Shown here: in pieces, positions 9,340 to 17,960 of the stretch
Layout: every line of letters starts with the position of its first letter
Position numbering within the stretch: position 1 is the first letter of the stretch
NCBI RefSeq assembly: GCF_049933045.1
Contig: NZ_CP187926.1
Location: 3,720,001 to 3,784,000, forward strand
Direction: 5' to 3'
DNA from: Pseudocolwellia sp049933045
GTDB lineage: Bacteria > Pseudomonadota > Gammaproteobacteria > Enterobacterales > Alteromonadaceae
DNA length: 64,000 nt
Notes under the pieces: model-generated
The model's input: only the letters and a program-made list of their open reading frames with translations
What the model was told of the DNA's origin: nothing
Database searches by the model: none
Made by a program: the position numbers and the translations under genes

Positions 9340-10476
9340 ATGCGCTACTTTGCAAAACGTTTATTTGATGGATTAAACTTCAAAAGCAATCAAATCATTA
9401 CCGTAAAAAATCATAAAATTGTTTCAATAGAACAAAGCTCACCTGACAATACTGATGAAGCTGACATTCTACTCTCAGGTTTAGTTGCTCCAGGTTTTAT
9501 TGATGTGCAAGTTAACGGTGGTGGCGGTAAGTTATTTAATAATGAGCCGAGTTTAGACACGTTAAAAACCATGAGCCGTGCCCACCAAACCTTTGGCACC
9601 ACAGCTATGCTGCCTACACTTATCACTGATAGTTTAGTCACTATGGAATTAGCTGCTAATGCCGTATCTTTAGCGTTAAAAAATAAAGTGCCTGGAATTA
9701 TAGGCATTCATTTTGAAGGTCCGCATTTAAGTTCACCTAAAAAAGGCATTCACCCAGAATCTCATATTCGCCCAATATCAGAAAAAGAATTAGCCATATT
9801 TAAGCGTAAAGATTTAGGTGTGGTTTGTATCACATTAGCGCCAGAAAATGTTTCATGCGATGTTATAAAAGAATTGGTTAGCGCAGGCGTTAAAGTATGT
9901 TTAGGGCATTCAAATGCAAGTGTTGAACAAACCCTTGCTGCTATAGACACAGGATCGACAGGCTTCACTCATTTATATAATGCGATGTCACCACTCACTA
10001 GCCGTGCTGCTGGTATGGTAGGAGCCGCTTTACTCAGAGATGAAGCTTATTGTGGGCTTATTGTAGATCACGAACACGTTGATAAAGTGAGCTGCCAGCT
10101 AGCAATAAAATGCAAAACCAGCAAAAAGCTCATGTTAGTCACCGATGCTATGTCTCATGTCGGTAGTAACCAAACCTCATTAACGTTCGCGGGTATGGAA
10201 ATTTCGAGAACAGGTAACAAATTAACGATTGAAGGCGGTCGCTTAGCAGGCTCAGCGTTAGACATGGCAACAGCAGTACGGAATACCGTAACTAACCTTG
10301 ATACTCCGTTAGATCAAACCTTACAAATGGCGTCTTCAACTCCTGCCAAGTTTATTGAATTACATCATAACAAAGGTCAGTTGAGTGAAGGTTATGATGC
10401 AGATTGGGTGGTTTTAACGGATGACTTTCACGTTACACAAACCTATATTGGAGGCGAACAAGTCTTCAGTATTTAA
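9340..10476 (+). CDS. nagA: N-acetylglucosamine-6-phosphate deacetylase
   Basis: A 378-residue amidohydrolase. Visible family segments are the N-terminal composite-domain turn GLVAPGFIDVQVNGGGG, the metal-binding HFEGPHLSSPKKGIHPE (about 126-142), LGHSNAS with a metal His, the GFTHLYNAMSPL segment, and the catalytic Asp in LVTDAMSHVG. It converts GlcNAc-6-phosphate to glucosamine-6-phosphate and acetate, the step after NagK. No nagB, transporter or regulator gene is adjacent, so the rest of the pathway must lie elsewhere. The length is normal for the family. Confidence 0.93.
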   Translation: MRYFAKRLFDGLNFKSNQIITVKNHKIVSIEQSSPDNTDEADILLSGLVAPGFIDVQVNGGGGKLFNNEPSLDTLKTMSRAHQTFGTTAMLPTLITDSLVTMELAANAVSLALKNKVPGIIGIHFEGPHLSSPKKGIHPESHIRPISEKELAIFKRKDLGVVCITLAPENVSCDVIKELVSAGVKVCLGHSNASVEQTLAAIDTGSTGFTHLYNAMSPLTSRAAGMVGAALLRDEAYCGLIVDHEHVDKVSCQLAIKCKTSKKLMLVTDAMSHVGSNQTSLTFAGMEISRTGNKLTIEGGRLAGSALDMATAVRNTVTNLDTPLDQTLQMASSTPAKFIELHHNKGQLSEGYDADWVVLTDDFHVTQTYIGGEQVFSI

Positions 10477-10740
10477 CCAGAGCTTTGTTTAATAAGAGCA
10501 TCATCGGCGATATATTTTTACTATCATTGTGATCTAAAATGATTAAGCAAACGTATGGCATGTAATGTACGTTTTTTATTTCAAACCCTCATAGATAGTG
10601 AGGTTTCATCATAAATCATTTACAATTGTTCAAATCAAAATTTACAACGCATATTCAAGTTTTGTTATTCAAGTGCTTATAAATACAAACAAAAATGCTA
10701 ACAACCCATGTTGCCTAAATAAAATGAGTGAAATATAAAC

Positions 10741-12087
10741 GTGTTAAATATACTACTAGTTGATGATGACGAAGAATTTACCGATGTCGCTTGTCATATT
10801 ATAGAATTTCTTGGTCACGACGTTTTAACAGCCAACTCTTTACAAGATGCTTATCAAGTTCTTGAGCACAACGAATTCGATCACATATTTTTAGACTTTA
10901 TGCTTCCCGATGGCAGCGGTTTACATTTAATAGATCACATCAATAAACAAGAGAAAACGCCTTACATCACCCTAATTACTGGTCATCCTTTAGTTAAAGG
11001 TATGTTAACTAGCTTGTGTGGACCTAAAATAGGTTACATAGCTAAACCTCTACAACGCGAAGACTTAGAGCAAGCGTTAAACCAAAAAGCTAAACCTGCG
11101 GCAGGCAAAAAGAATAAAACTTCAATGCCAAATAAACATTTCGATTGTTTAATTGGCGAATCACCAGTCATGCAAGAGCTTTATACCATGATAGAGCGCG
11201 TAGCTCTTACTCAAGCCAATGTTATGTTGATGGGTGAAAGTGGCGTAGGTAAAGAAGTGGTTGCGCAAGCTATACATCAAGCCACCAACAAAGCTAACAA
11301 TAGTCAGCATAAACTCGTTGCCACTAACTGTGGAGCTATGACTAAAGACTTAATTGTGAGTGAATTATTTGGTCATGAAAAAGGCGCATTTACAGGCGCT
11401 ATCGCGAAAAAAGTTGGCGTGTTTGAACGCGCTGGCAACGGTACTTTATTTTTAGATGAAGTCACCGAAATGCCAATAGATATGCAACCTAACTTATTGC
11501 GAGTGCTTGAAAACAAAAAAGTAACACCTGTTGGTGGTATCAAAGAAGTTGACGTTAATTGTCGTGTAATATCAGCATCAAACCGTTCTGTAGCCGAAAT
11601 AGCTGAGAAAAAATGTCTGCGTGAAGATATCTATTTCCGTCTTGCTGTTTTCCCAATTTCAATCCCAGCTCTGCGTGAACGTAAAGAAGATATTCCTTTA
11701 TTAGCCAATACCTTTTTAAGCGAATTAAATGACGAATACGAACGTAATTACCAATGGGCTGCGGTACAGCTACAACGCTTAGTGGATTACGATTGGCCAG
11801 GTAATGTGCGTGAATTACGCCATACCATTCATCGCGCATTTATTATGTCGGATCCACAATCAACATCGATAGAATTACCAAAAGATTTCAGATCGCCTTT
11901 CTCATCGGTTTCAGACAAGAAACATAGCTTAGCGGCAGGTCAAACAATAGAAGACGTTGAAAAAGAGCTCATAAAAGTTACCCTTGCCGATGTTGATGGA
12001 AACAAATCATTAGCCGCAGAAATGTTAGGTATTAGCACCAAAACCCTTTACAACCGTCTGCATGCTTATGGCGAATTTAAAGAATAA
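10741..12087 (+). CDS. NtrC-family sigma-54-dependent response regulator
   Basis: The 448-residue regulator has a receiver (acidic pocket DDD at 8-10, phosphoacceptor Asp52 in FLDFMLPDG, Lys102 in AKP), a sigma-54 AAA+ domain with Walker A GESGVGKE (165-172) and the sigma-54 loop GAFTGA (215-220), and a Fis-type helix-turn-helix at the C-terminus (SLAAEMLGISTKTLYNRL). It starts at GTG 10741. It heads the five-gene signalling group to 16370, whose spacings are 9 to 43 bases. Its partner kinase and target promoter are not identifiable from sequence; no -24/-12 site was noticed inside the operon. Confidence 0.92.
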   Translation: MLNILLVDDDEEFTDVACHIIEFLGHDVLTANSLQDAYQVLEHNEFDHIFLDFMLPDGSGLHLIDHINKQEKTPYITLITGHPLVKGMLTSLCGPKIGYIAKPLQREDLEQALNQKAKPAAGKKNKTSMPNKHFDCLIGESPVMQELYTMIERVALTQANVMLMGESGVGKEVVAQAIHQATNKANNSQHKLVATNCGAMTKDLIVSELFGHEKGAFTGAIAKKVGVFERAGNGTLFLDEVTEMPIDMQPNLLRVLENKKVTPVGGIKEVDVNCRVISASNRSVAEIAEKKCLREDIYFRLAVFPISIPALRERKEDIPLLANTFLSELNDEYERNYQWAAVQLQRLVDYDWPGNVRELRHTIHRAFIMSDPQSTSIELPKDFRSPFSSVSDKKHSLAAGQTIEDVEKELIKVTLADVDGNKSLAAEMLGISTKTLYNRLHAYGEFKE

Positions 12088-12100
12088 ACAGGTAATAAAT

Positions 12101-12322
12101 ATGAGTGCGACAGAAAACAATGAAAGTTCTACATCAAAAAACATCAATGAATTAATACACGATGCGCGCGCGCCGTTAAATAGAATATCTATGCAAGCTG
12201 AACTCATAAAGCTGGTTTTAGAAAATAATATGCCACCAGAAAAAGCGATAGAGGCAGCCACTAAAATCATTAATTCATGCCAAGAATGTAGTCAGTTCTT
12301 GGAACAAATTTCGAATAAATAA
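12101..12322 (+). CDS. Stand-alone HisKA-like (DHp) mini-protein, 73 residues
   Basis: The start is ATG 12101, preceded by AGG seven to eight bases upstream; a longer in-frame form would overlap the regulator gene. The product has a polar 18-residue lead and then NELIHDARAPLNRISMQAEL, which matches the H-box of histidine kinases (His-Asp, Arg, Pro-Leu). A second predicted helix, EAATKIINSCQECSQFLEQI, resembles helix 2 of a dimerisation/phosphotransfer domain. No ATP-binding domain follows: the gene stops and the CHASE3 kinase begins 12 bases later in another frame. It could be a phosphotransfer intermediate or a kinase inhibitor by dimerisation. Function is inferred only. Confidence 0.6.
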   Translation: MSATENNESSTSKNINELIHDARAPLNRISMQAELIKLVLENNMPPEKAIEAATKIINSCQECSQFLEQISNK

Positions 12323-12334
12323 ACGAGTCATTTA

Positions 12335-13813
12335 ATGTCAACCATCGAACGATTATTCAATAATAAAAAAGTATCGTGGGCGTTAGTTTATATCATTATT
12401 ACTGGGGTCATTTTTATCAATGTCAGCCTAGCAATCAATACCGTTGACGAATTAGCTAAAACACAAAAAGGCCTAACCAATACAGGTGAAGTGATTCTAT
12501 CTCTCGACAAATTGCACATTCTTGTATTGTCTGCTGAAACAGGTCAACGCGGCTATTTGTTAACTGAAAATGAAGAATACTTAGCACCTTACCAAGAAGC
12601 TATCTCGTTAGTTATGAGCCAAATTAAAGAGGTTAAAAAACTACGTCTTGATATGGTTGGGCTTGAAAGCAAACAACAAGAGCTACTTAGTCTAGTTGAA
12701 CAAAAACTCATAGAACTTAGTTATACCGTTGAATTGGCGTTAGGTGATGAAGAAAAAAGAGCCCTAAAAGCCATGATGACTGGGCGCGGAAAAAACTTCT
12801 ACAATGAAATAAAACTGCATTTCGACGAGCTACAAGGTGCTGAAATAGAACACCGTAACCACCTCTATAAAAAACTAGCCCTTATTGAAAAAGAAGCCAA
12901 ATTCACCTTCAGCATTTCAGCTATCACCAGCTTTTTATTATTACTTGGCTTATGGGTTTTAGTGCGCGTAAATAACAAAGCTGAACAGCAATATAAAGAT
13001 TCTTTAGAAGCACAAAACCTAAAACTTCTTGATGAAGTAAAAGTAAGAACTAAAGAACTAACTCTTTATTCTGAAGAGCTTTCACGTAGTAACCGCGAGT
13101 TAGAAGACTTTGCTTTTGTTGCCTCTCATGATCTACAAGAGCCTTTAAGAAAGATCAGGGCTTTTGGTGACCGACTCATGACAACCTACGCTGCCGACAT
13201 AGATCCAACAGGGCAAGACTACCTAAAACGTATGTACAATGCTGCCGAACGTATGTCTAACTTGATCAGCGATCTACTCGAGTATTCACGTATAAACACC
13301 CGTGGTAAAGAGTTTGTAGAAGTATCTCTCGATCAAGTATTAGTTGATGTGATTGGTGATTTAGAAGTTGCGGTAGAAGAAAGTTCAGCCGTTATTAGCG
13401 CTGATCCGTTACCTATAATTAATGGCGATGTTACACAGCTTAATCAACTCTTCTTAAACCTATTAAGTAATGCGATTAAATTTAGAAAAACCGACATAGC
13501 GCCTGTTATCAACATTAGTTACAGAGAAGAAATGGTTTTCGATACCGTACTCCAAACAGATAGTTTATGGTACGAAATTAAAGTTAAAGACAATGGCATA
13601 GGGTTTTCACAAGAATTTGAAGACAAAATATTTATCCCGTTTCAACGCTTACATGCACGCACTCAATACAAAGGTACAGGTATTGGTTTAGCGGTATGTA
13701 GACGTATAGTTGAGCGCCATGGTGGCGCAATTTCAGTAAAAAGTGAAACCGACTTAGGTTCTGAATTCATCATAAAAATTCCACATAATTTTATATATAC
13801 AACAACTGGTTAA
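12335..13813 (+). CDS. CHASE3-domain sensor histidine kinase
   Basis: The 492-residue kinase has a transmembrane segment at about 14-35, a periplasmic CHASE3 domain (SAETGQRGYLLT around 66-77), a second membrane helix at about 192-211, a short coiled coil (220-255), the H-box FVASHDLQEPL with His265, and a HATPase domain (N-box LLSNAIKF, G1 VKDNGIGF, G2 GTGIGLAVC). It phosphorylates itself and then a receiver; the single-domain receiver encoded 9 bases downstream is the obvious partner, because this kinase/Rcp1-type pair is common. The sensed signal is unknown. Confidence 0.92.
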   Translation: MSTIERLFNNKKVSWALVYIIITGVIFINVSLAINTVDELAKTQKGLTNTGEVILSLDKLHILVLSAETGQRGYLLTENEEYLAPYQEAISLVMSQIKEVKKLRLDMVGLESKQQELLSLVEQKLIELSYTVELALGDEEKRALKAMMTGRGKNFYNEIKLHFDELQGAEIEHRNHLYKKLALIEKEAKFTFSISAITSFLLLLGLWVLVRVNNKAEQQYKDSLEAQNLKLLDEVKVRTKELTLYSEELSRSNRELEDFAFVASHDLQEPLRKIRAFGDRLMTTYAADIDPTGQDYLKRMYNAAERMSNLISDLLEYSRINTRGKEFVEVSLDQVLVDVIGDLEVAVEESSAVISADPLPIINGDVTQLNQLFLNLLSNAIKFRKTDIAPVINISYREEMVFDTVLQTDSLWYEIKVKDNGIGFSQEFEDKIFIPFQRLHARTQYKGTGIGLAVCRRIVERHGGAISVKSETDLGSEFIIKIPHNFIYTTTG

Positions 13814-13822
13814 GGTAATTCA

Positions 13823-14275
13823 ATGAACACAAATGCAATCACTATTTTAATAGCTGACGACGATGAAGACGACAGATTATTAACACAAGATGCCCTAACC
13901 GAAAGCCGCGTACTTAATACACTTTATTGTGTTGAAGACGGTGTAGAGCTACTTGAATATTTGAATCGCGAAGGTAAATATCAAGACAAAGCTAAGTCAC
14001 CTCGACCTAACTTGATTTTGTTAGATTTAAACATGCCGCGTAAAGACGGTCGCGAAGCCCTTAAAGAAATTAAAGCAAACCCTGCGCTCAAAGGTATTCC
14101 TGTTGTTATTTTAACAACATCAAAGCAAGAAGAAGACAAAGTAAAAGGCTACAACCTAGGTGCAGCATCATATATCACCAAGCCAGTAAACTTTGAAGGC
14201 TTAGTCGATTTAATGAAAACCCTAGGAAAATATTGGATAGAGTTTGTTGAATTTCCAGACTCTGACGATAAATAA
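13823..14275 (+). CDS. Single-domain response regulator, Rcp1-like
   Basis: A 150-residue stand-alone receiver. It has an acidic pocket ADDDEDD (11-17), phosphoacceptor Asp68 in LLDLNMPRKDG, Thr in VILTTS and Lys in ITKPVN. The insert between beta-2 and alpha-3 (YLNREGKYQDKAKSPRP) and the RKDG turn are typical of cyanobacterial Rcp1-type regulators, which pair with phytochrome-like or CHASE3 kinases and have no output domain. It is translated right after the CHASE3 kinase, so it probably shuttles phosphate or feeds the hybrid kinase that follows. Confidence 0.92.
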   Translation: MNTNAITILIADDDEDDRLLTQDALTESRVLNTLYCVEDGVELLEYLNREGKYQDKAKSPRPNLILLDLNMPRKDGREALKEIKANPALKGIPVVILTTSKQEEDKVKGYNLGAASYITKPVNFEGLVDLMKTLGKYWIEFVEFPDSDDK

Positions 14276-14318
14276 CCTTAATTTAGATTAACCTCAGCCA
14301 AACGGTAATAATTAAGCT

Positions 14319-16370
14319 ATGTCGAGTTCGATTAAAAGTGTTTTATTAGTAGAAGATGATGAAGACGATTACATACTTACTAGTGATTATCTTCAGCAAG
14401 TCTCTAACTATGAGTTTGATATTCAGTGGACCGATAGCTCTACTGAAGCACTTGAATTACTTAAGCAAAACAAACACGACATCTGCTTATTAGATTATCA
14501 ACTTGGCTCAATTAATGGTTTAACCGTACTTAAACAAGCGATAAGTGAAGGCTGTGGCATACCCATTATTATGCTTACGGGACAGTCAGACAATCAACTC
14601 GATAACGATGCGTTAGATGCTGGTGCTGTTGATTATGTTGTAAAGTCAGAACTAAATACCAATCGATTCCATCGTGCGATTCGTTATGCCCTTTCTCGAA
14701 AAGAAATTGAAAATGAACGGTTAGAACGCATTAAAGCTGAAACCAGAAACCGCTCCAAAGATAAATTTGTTGCACACCTTAGCCATGAATTACGCACACC
14801 GTTAACCTCTATTTTAGGCTATACCGAGTTACTCTTATTTAATAAAGATAATATTCATATTCAATCTGAATTAAACACTATTTTAAGCAATGGCAAACAT
14901 CTACTTGGGCTACTTAATAACGTATTAGACCTTTCTAAAATTGCTGCTGACAAACTAGAACTTAACTATGCAACGGTTGCTGTCGATAGCTTTATAGTCG
15001 ACTTGTATGCCTTGTTATCTGTAGCAGCACAAGACAAAGGTATAAAGTTAAATATTAACGCTACAACACCTTTGCCTCTCAACATTAATGCTGATGAACT
15101 CAGGTTACGACAAGTTTTTATTAATCTGATCCATAACGCGATAAAGTTTACCGACAAAGGTGAAGTGACTGTTGATATTTGGTTAGACACAAATAACGAA
15201 AACCCACTTAACAACACATTACATTGCACTATTACAGACACTGGCATTGGCATACCCAAGCACTTACTCAACACTATATTTAAGCCTTTTGAGCAAGTGG
15301 AAGATATTGTTTCTCGTAACGAAGAAGGTGCAGGCTTAGGCTTAGCAATTTGTTGCGAATTATTAAAACAAATGAACGGCACAATCCGTGTAGAGTCTGA
15401 AGTAAACGTAGGCAGCAAGTTTACTATCAGCCTAGATTTAGGTGATTTATCCAATACCCGTATTGAGCAATTATCGTTTAATCACGTAAACGCCAGCCCT
15501 ATGCTAGAAAGCCTGCCATCTTTAGCTGGTCATGTATTAATTGTTGACGATATAAAAGATATTAGAAACCTTATGGGCTTTATTTGTGCCTCGTTTGGTT
15601 TAGAAACATCTTTTGCTATAAATGGTGAACACGCCATGACCAAAATAGTTGAAGCTCAACAACAAGCTAATCAATTCTATGCTATTTTGATGGATATTCA
15701 CATGCCTGTTTTAGATGGTAAGCGCACCATTTTACAGTTAAGAGAAATGGGCATTACTGCGCCAATTATAGCGGTTACTGCAGCAACCATGAAAGGTGTT
15801 CACAAAGAGCTTAAAAGTTTAGGTTTTAATGATGTAGTGGCGAAACCTGTCGATAAACACGGTTTGTATCAAGCCTTATCTCGTTGCTTAAACAAGCAAA
15901 CCTTAGCTGAACTGACTACACAAGCCTCAGTACAAACGTCCGCATTATCTTCAATACAACCTTCAATACAACCATCAACACAGCCAACGCTAGCAACAAC
16001 AGAAAGCGTAAGTGCTAAACACTTTCTTATTATTGAAGATGATAAAGACGCAGCACAAATAACCGCCCTACTGCTTAATAGCCTTAACATCGAAACAACC
16101 ATAGCTCATAGCGCTGCAGAAGCTTTACCGCTTTTAACAAGCAATACACATAACGCCAGCAGCCCTGCTTATGATCGCATATTATTAGACATTAATTTAC
16201 CTGATGCTAACGGATTAGAACTGTCTAAAGAGATACGTGAATTATCGCCAGCCAGTAAAATTACCATTATTAGTGGTAACGATATTTCGGCAAAGGTTTT
16301 AGTCGACTTCTCAATCGACCAAGCGCTATTAAAGCCTATTAACTTAAACATGCTGAAAAGCCTAGATTAG
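14319..16370 (+). CDS. Hybrid histidine kinase REC-HisKA-HATPase-REC-REC
   Basis: The 683-residue protein is soluble. Domains are receiver 1 (Asp59 in LLDYQLGS), a coiled coil (125-150), H-box HLSHELRTPL with His156, HATPase (LIHNAIKF, ITDTGIGIP, GAGLGLAIC), receiver 2 (Asp459 in LMDIHMPVLDG), a low-complexity linker with repeated QPS units (about 545-560), and receiver 3 (Asp624 in LLDINLPDANG). With its N-terminal receiver it can take input from another kinase and pass phosphate along three acceptor sites. No Hpt domain is present, so the mini-protein at 12101 or an unlinked Hpt would be needed for a full relay. Confidence 0.92.
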   Translation: MSSSIKSVLLVEDDEDDYILTSDYLQQVSNYEFDIQWTDSSTEALELLKQNKHDICLLDYQLGSINGLTVLKQAISEGCGIPIIMLTGQSDNQLDNDALDAGAVDYVVKSELNTNRFHRAIRYALSRKEIENERLERIKAETRNRSKDKFVAHLSHELRTPLTSILGYTELLLFNKDNIHIQSELNTILSNGKHLLGLLNNVLDLSKIAADKLELNYATVAVDSFIVDLYALLSVAAQDKGIKLNINATTPLPLNINADELRLRQVFINLIHNAIKFTDKGEVTVDIWLDTNNENPLNNTLHCTITDTGIGIPKHLLNTIFKPFEQVEDIVSRNEEGAGLGLAICCELLKQMNGTIRVESEVNVGSKFTISLDLGDLSNTRIEQLSFNHVNASPMLESLPSLAGHVLIVDDIKDIRNLMGFICASFGLETSFAINGEHAMTKIVEAQQQANQFYAILMDIHMPVLDGKRTILQLREMGITAPIIAVTAATMKGVHKELKSLGFNDVVAKPVDKHGLYQALSRCLNKQTLAELTTQASVQTSALSSIQPSIQPSTQPTLATTESVSAKHFLIIEDDKDAAQITALLLNSLNIETTIAHSAAEALPLLTSNTHNASSPAYDRILLDINLPDANGLELSKEIRELSPASKITIISGNDISAKVLVDFSIDQALLKPINLNMLKSLD

Positions 16371-16438
16371 TCTGCTATTAATAACCATTTCTAAATAGCT
16401 CCGAGCTGAGATTAACTAATTCCTATTAAATTTATACC

Positions 16439-16471
16439 AAGCTGGATTAAAACCCTTATTTAATTCAGCTT
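16439..16471. repeat. Inverted repeat downstream of the hybrid kinase
   Basis: Arms AAGCTGGATTAAA and TTTAATTCAGCTT match at 12 of 13 positions around a 7-base loop. No T tract follows, so it may be an extragenic palindromic element rather than a simple terminator. Confidence 0.5.
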
Positions 16472-16652
16472 ACGTTATCCAACCGTGAAAATAATACACT
16501 TCCTCTTGTAAACTTTACTGTTACCTCATGCCACCTAAAAACCCATAAGACACAAATCCATTTAATAACAATAACTTACCTATTGGCACAACAATCGCAT
16601 TATCTATAAGTAAGAACAACGCACTTAAGCAATAAATCAGAAAGGAGAACAC

Positions 16653-16847
16653 ATGTTAGTTTTTTCATTAACCTTTTTGGTTATAGCAGTTATTGCGAGC
16701 ATATTCGGTTTTGGCGGAACAGTCGGAGCAGGAATCGCAACATTAATAGCAAAAGGCGTATTCTTTATTTTCATCGTATTATTAGCAATTTCATTAACGA
16801 TAAATGCTATTAGATGTAAAGCCGACGAGGCAAGAATAAGTTATTAA
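16653..16847 (+). CDS. DUF1328 membrane protein, copy 1
   Basis: The 64-residue product consists of two membrane helices (3-22 and 31-53) with the family turn FGFGGTVGAG between them. DUF1328 (YtjA-type) proteins are small inner-membrane proteins of unknown function, often induced by stress. A strong AAGGAG site precedes the ATG. A second, diverged copy starts 52 bases downstream and a small lipoprotein follows, so the three probably form one transcript. Confidence 0.85.
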   Translation: MLVFSLTFLVIAVIASIFGFGGTVGAGIATLIAKGVFFIFIVLLAISLTINAIRCKADEARISY

Positions 16848-16898
16848 GTTGAACTCTAGACACACATTATTTAACTATCAATTGAAAAGGAGAAACAG

Positions 16899-17075
16899 AT
16901 GTTAGGTTGGGCATTTACTTTTTTTGTTATTGCTATCATTGCAGCCATATTAGGTTTTGGCGGAATAGCTGGAGCCGCAACAGGTATAGCAAAAGTTATA
17001 TTTTTTATCTTCATCGTATTATTGGTTATTTCCTTAATTTCCAATGCCATACGAGGGAAAGCACCTAAGCCTTAA
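16899..17075 (+). CDS. DUF1328 membrane protein, copy 2
   Basis: The 58-residue product begins MLGWAFTFFVIAIIAAILGF and has the same two-helix layout as the preceding gene (FGFGG turn, FFIFIVLLVISL in helix 2). AAAAGGAGAAACAG precedes the ATG, nearly the same leader as copy 1, showing a tandem duplication that included the ribosome site. Its first residues, MLGWA, match the usual start of the family better than copy 1, whose tail is longer and ends ARISY. Function is unknown. Confidence 0.85.
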   Translation: MLGWAFTFFVIAIIAAILGFGGIAGAATGIAKVIFFIFIVLLVISLISNAIRGKAPKP

Positions 17076-17122
17076 TCGCTAAGTGCCACTTACAAACTAA
17101 TTATTTTTAACGGAGTATTATT

Positions 17123-17371
17123 ATGAATATTAACAAAAACAAGTCATTACTATTATTAACAATTGTTGCAGCTTTAGGTTTAGCAGCATGTAGTGAACCG
17201 AAAGAAGAAACTGCGGGTGAGAAAGTTGAACACGTAATTTCAGACGCAAAAGATGCAACATCTGATATTGGCGATTCAATTAAAGATTCTGCAACGGATG
17301 CAGGTAACGCAGTAGAAGATGCCTGTGAAAATATCAAAGATGGATTAGGTGCAAAAGACAAGGATTGTTAA
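17123..17371 (+). CDS. Small entericidin-like lipoprotein
   Basis: An 82-residue lipoprotein with lipobox LAAC at residues 18-21 after a short signal peptide, followed by an acidic helical tail with repeating DA(K/T/G) units (VISDAKDATSDIGDSIKDSA) and a final Cys. ACGGAG lies upstream of the ATG. It is the intact paralogue of the gene at 2643-2837, which lacks the start codon. Small lipoproteins of this kind are often envelope-stress responsive; the role here is unknown. It follows the DUF1328 pair by 47 bases. Confidence 0.75.
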   Translation: MNINKNKSLLLLTIVAALGLAACSEPKEETAGEKVEHVISDAKDATSDIGDSIKDSATDAGNAVEDACENIKDGLGAKDKDC

Positions 17372-17383
17372 TTCACTAACTAT

Positions 17384-17429
17384 CGCGAACATCAGTTCTG
17401 GACCTCCCCTTCCAGCGCTGATGTTCGCG
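17384..17429. terminator. Perfect 12-bp inverted repeat between convergent genes
   Basis: CGCGAACATCAG and CTGATGTTCGCG form a perfect 12-bp stem around a 22-base loop, placed between the + strand lipoprotein stop and the - strand lipocalin stop. Neither side has a T tract. A shared transcription end is likely but not certain. Confidence 0.5.
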
Positions 17430-17432
17430 CGT

Positions 17433-17942
17433 TTACTGCTCTACATAAATAAGCTTATCGGTATCAAAGCCTCGCGCTTTCGACATAGTTATAAACTTCT
17501 CAAGTACCTTGTTATCAACCGTTGGCGTTCTTGCTAACAACCATAAATATTCAGTGTCAGGTCCTGATACAAAAGCATATTGATAGTTTTCGTCTAATTC
17601 AAAAACAACATAAGAACCATAAAATGGACCAAAGAACGAAACCTTTAAATAGCCCTGAGCAGTGTCATTAACAAAATAAGCTTTGCCTTCCGCCTGATCC
17701 CACTGCTTATCCTCTTTAGAAAAGCCTCGATTAATTACCTTAACACCACCATCTTCTTTCAAACTGTATTCAGCCGATATTTGGCTTAAACCACGTTCAA
17801 AAGGATGGTCCAACCGAGCAATTTCGTACCATTTACCTAAATACTTGGGTAATTCAAAATCAGATACAGGCTTTACCGACTCAGGCATACCTAAGCAGCT
17901 ACTTAAAAGAAAAACGCTAATAATTAATAAGATTTTATTCAT
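17433..17942 (-). CDS. blc: Outer-membrane lipocalin (Blc-like lipoprotein)
   Basis: The 169-residue protein starts with a lipoprotein signal peptide, LLSSC at residues 13-17, and then shows the lipocalin signature DFELPKYLGKWYEIARLDHPFERG. The second conserved region LWLLARTPTV is near the C-terminus. Bacterial Blc lipocalins are anchored to the outer membrane and bind fatty acids or lysophospholipids. Length and motifs are normal for the family. It is read after the DOPA-dioxygenase-like gene (18 bases upstream), so the two may be co-transcribed. Confidence 0.92.
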   Translation of the reverse strand: MNKILLIISVFLLSSCLGMPESVKPVSDFELPKYLGKWYEIARLDHPFERGLSQISAEYSLKEDGGVKVINRGFSKEDKQWDQAEGKAYFVNDTAQGYLKVSFFGPFYGSYVVFELDENYQYAFVSGPDTEYLWLLARTPTVDNKVLEKFITMSKARGFDTDKLIYVEQ

Positions 17943-17960
17943 AATATGCCTTATAAATAT

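Noticed and set aside
10583..10606. Inverted repeat AAACCCTCA/TGAGGTTT after nagA
   Set aside because: It has a bulge, no T tract, and lies over 100 bases past the stop; too weak to call as a terminator.
14966..15454. 162-codon - strand frame inside the hybrid kinase
   Set aside because: It is antisense to the HATPase domain and has no ribosome site or recognisable domain.
15945..15980. Short repeated CAACCTTCAATACAACC units in the hybrid kinase, as a possible mobile or CRISPR-like repeat
   Set aside because: They encode the QPS-repeat linker between receivers 2 and 3 in frame; a low-complexity linker explains them.
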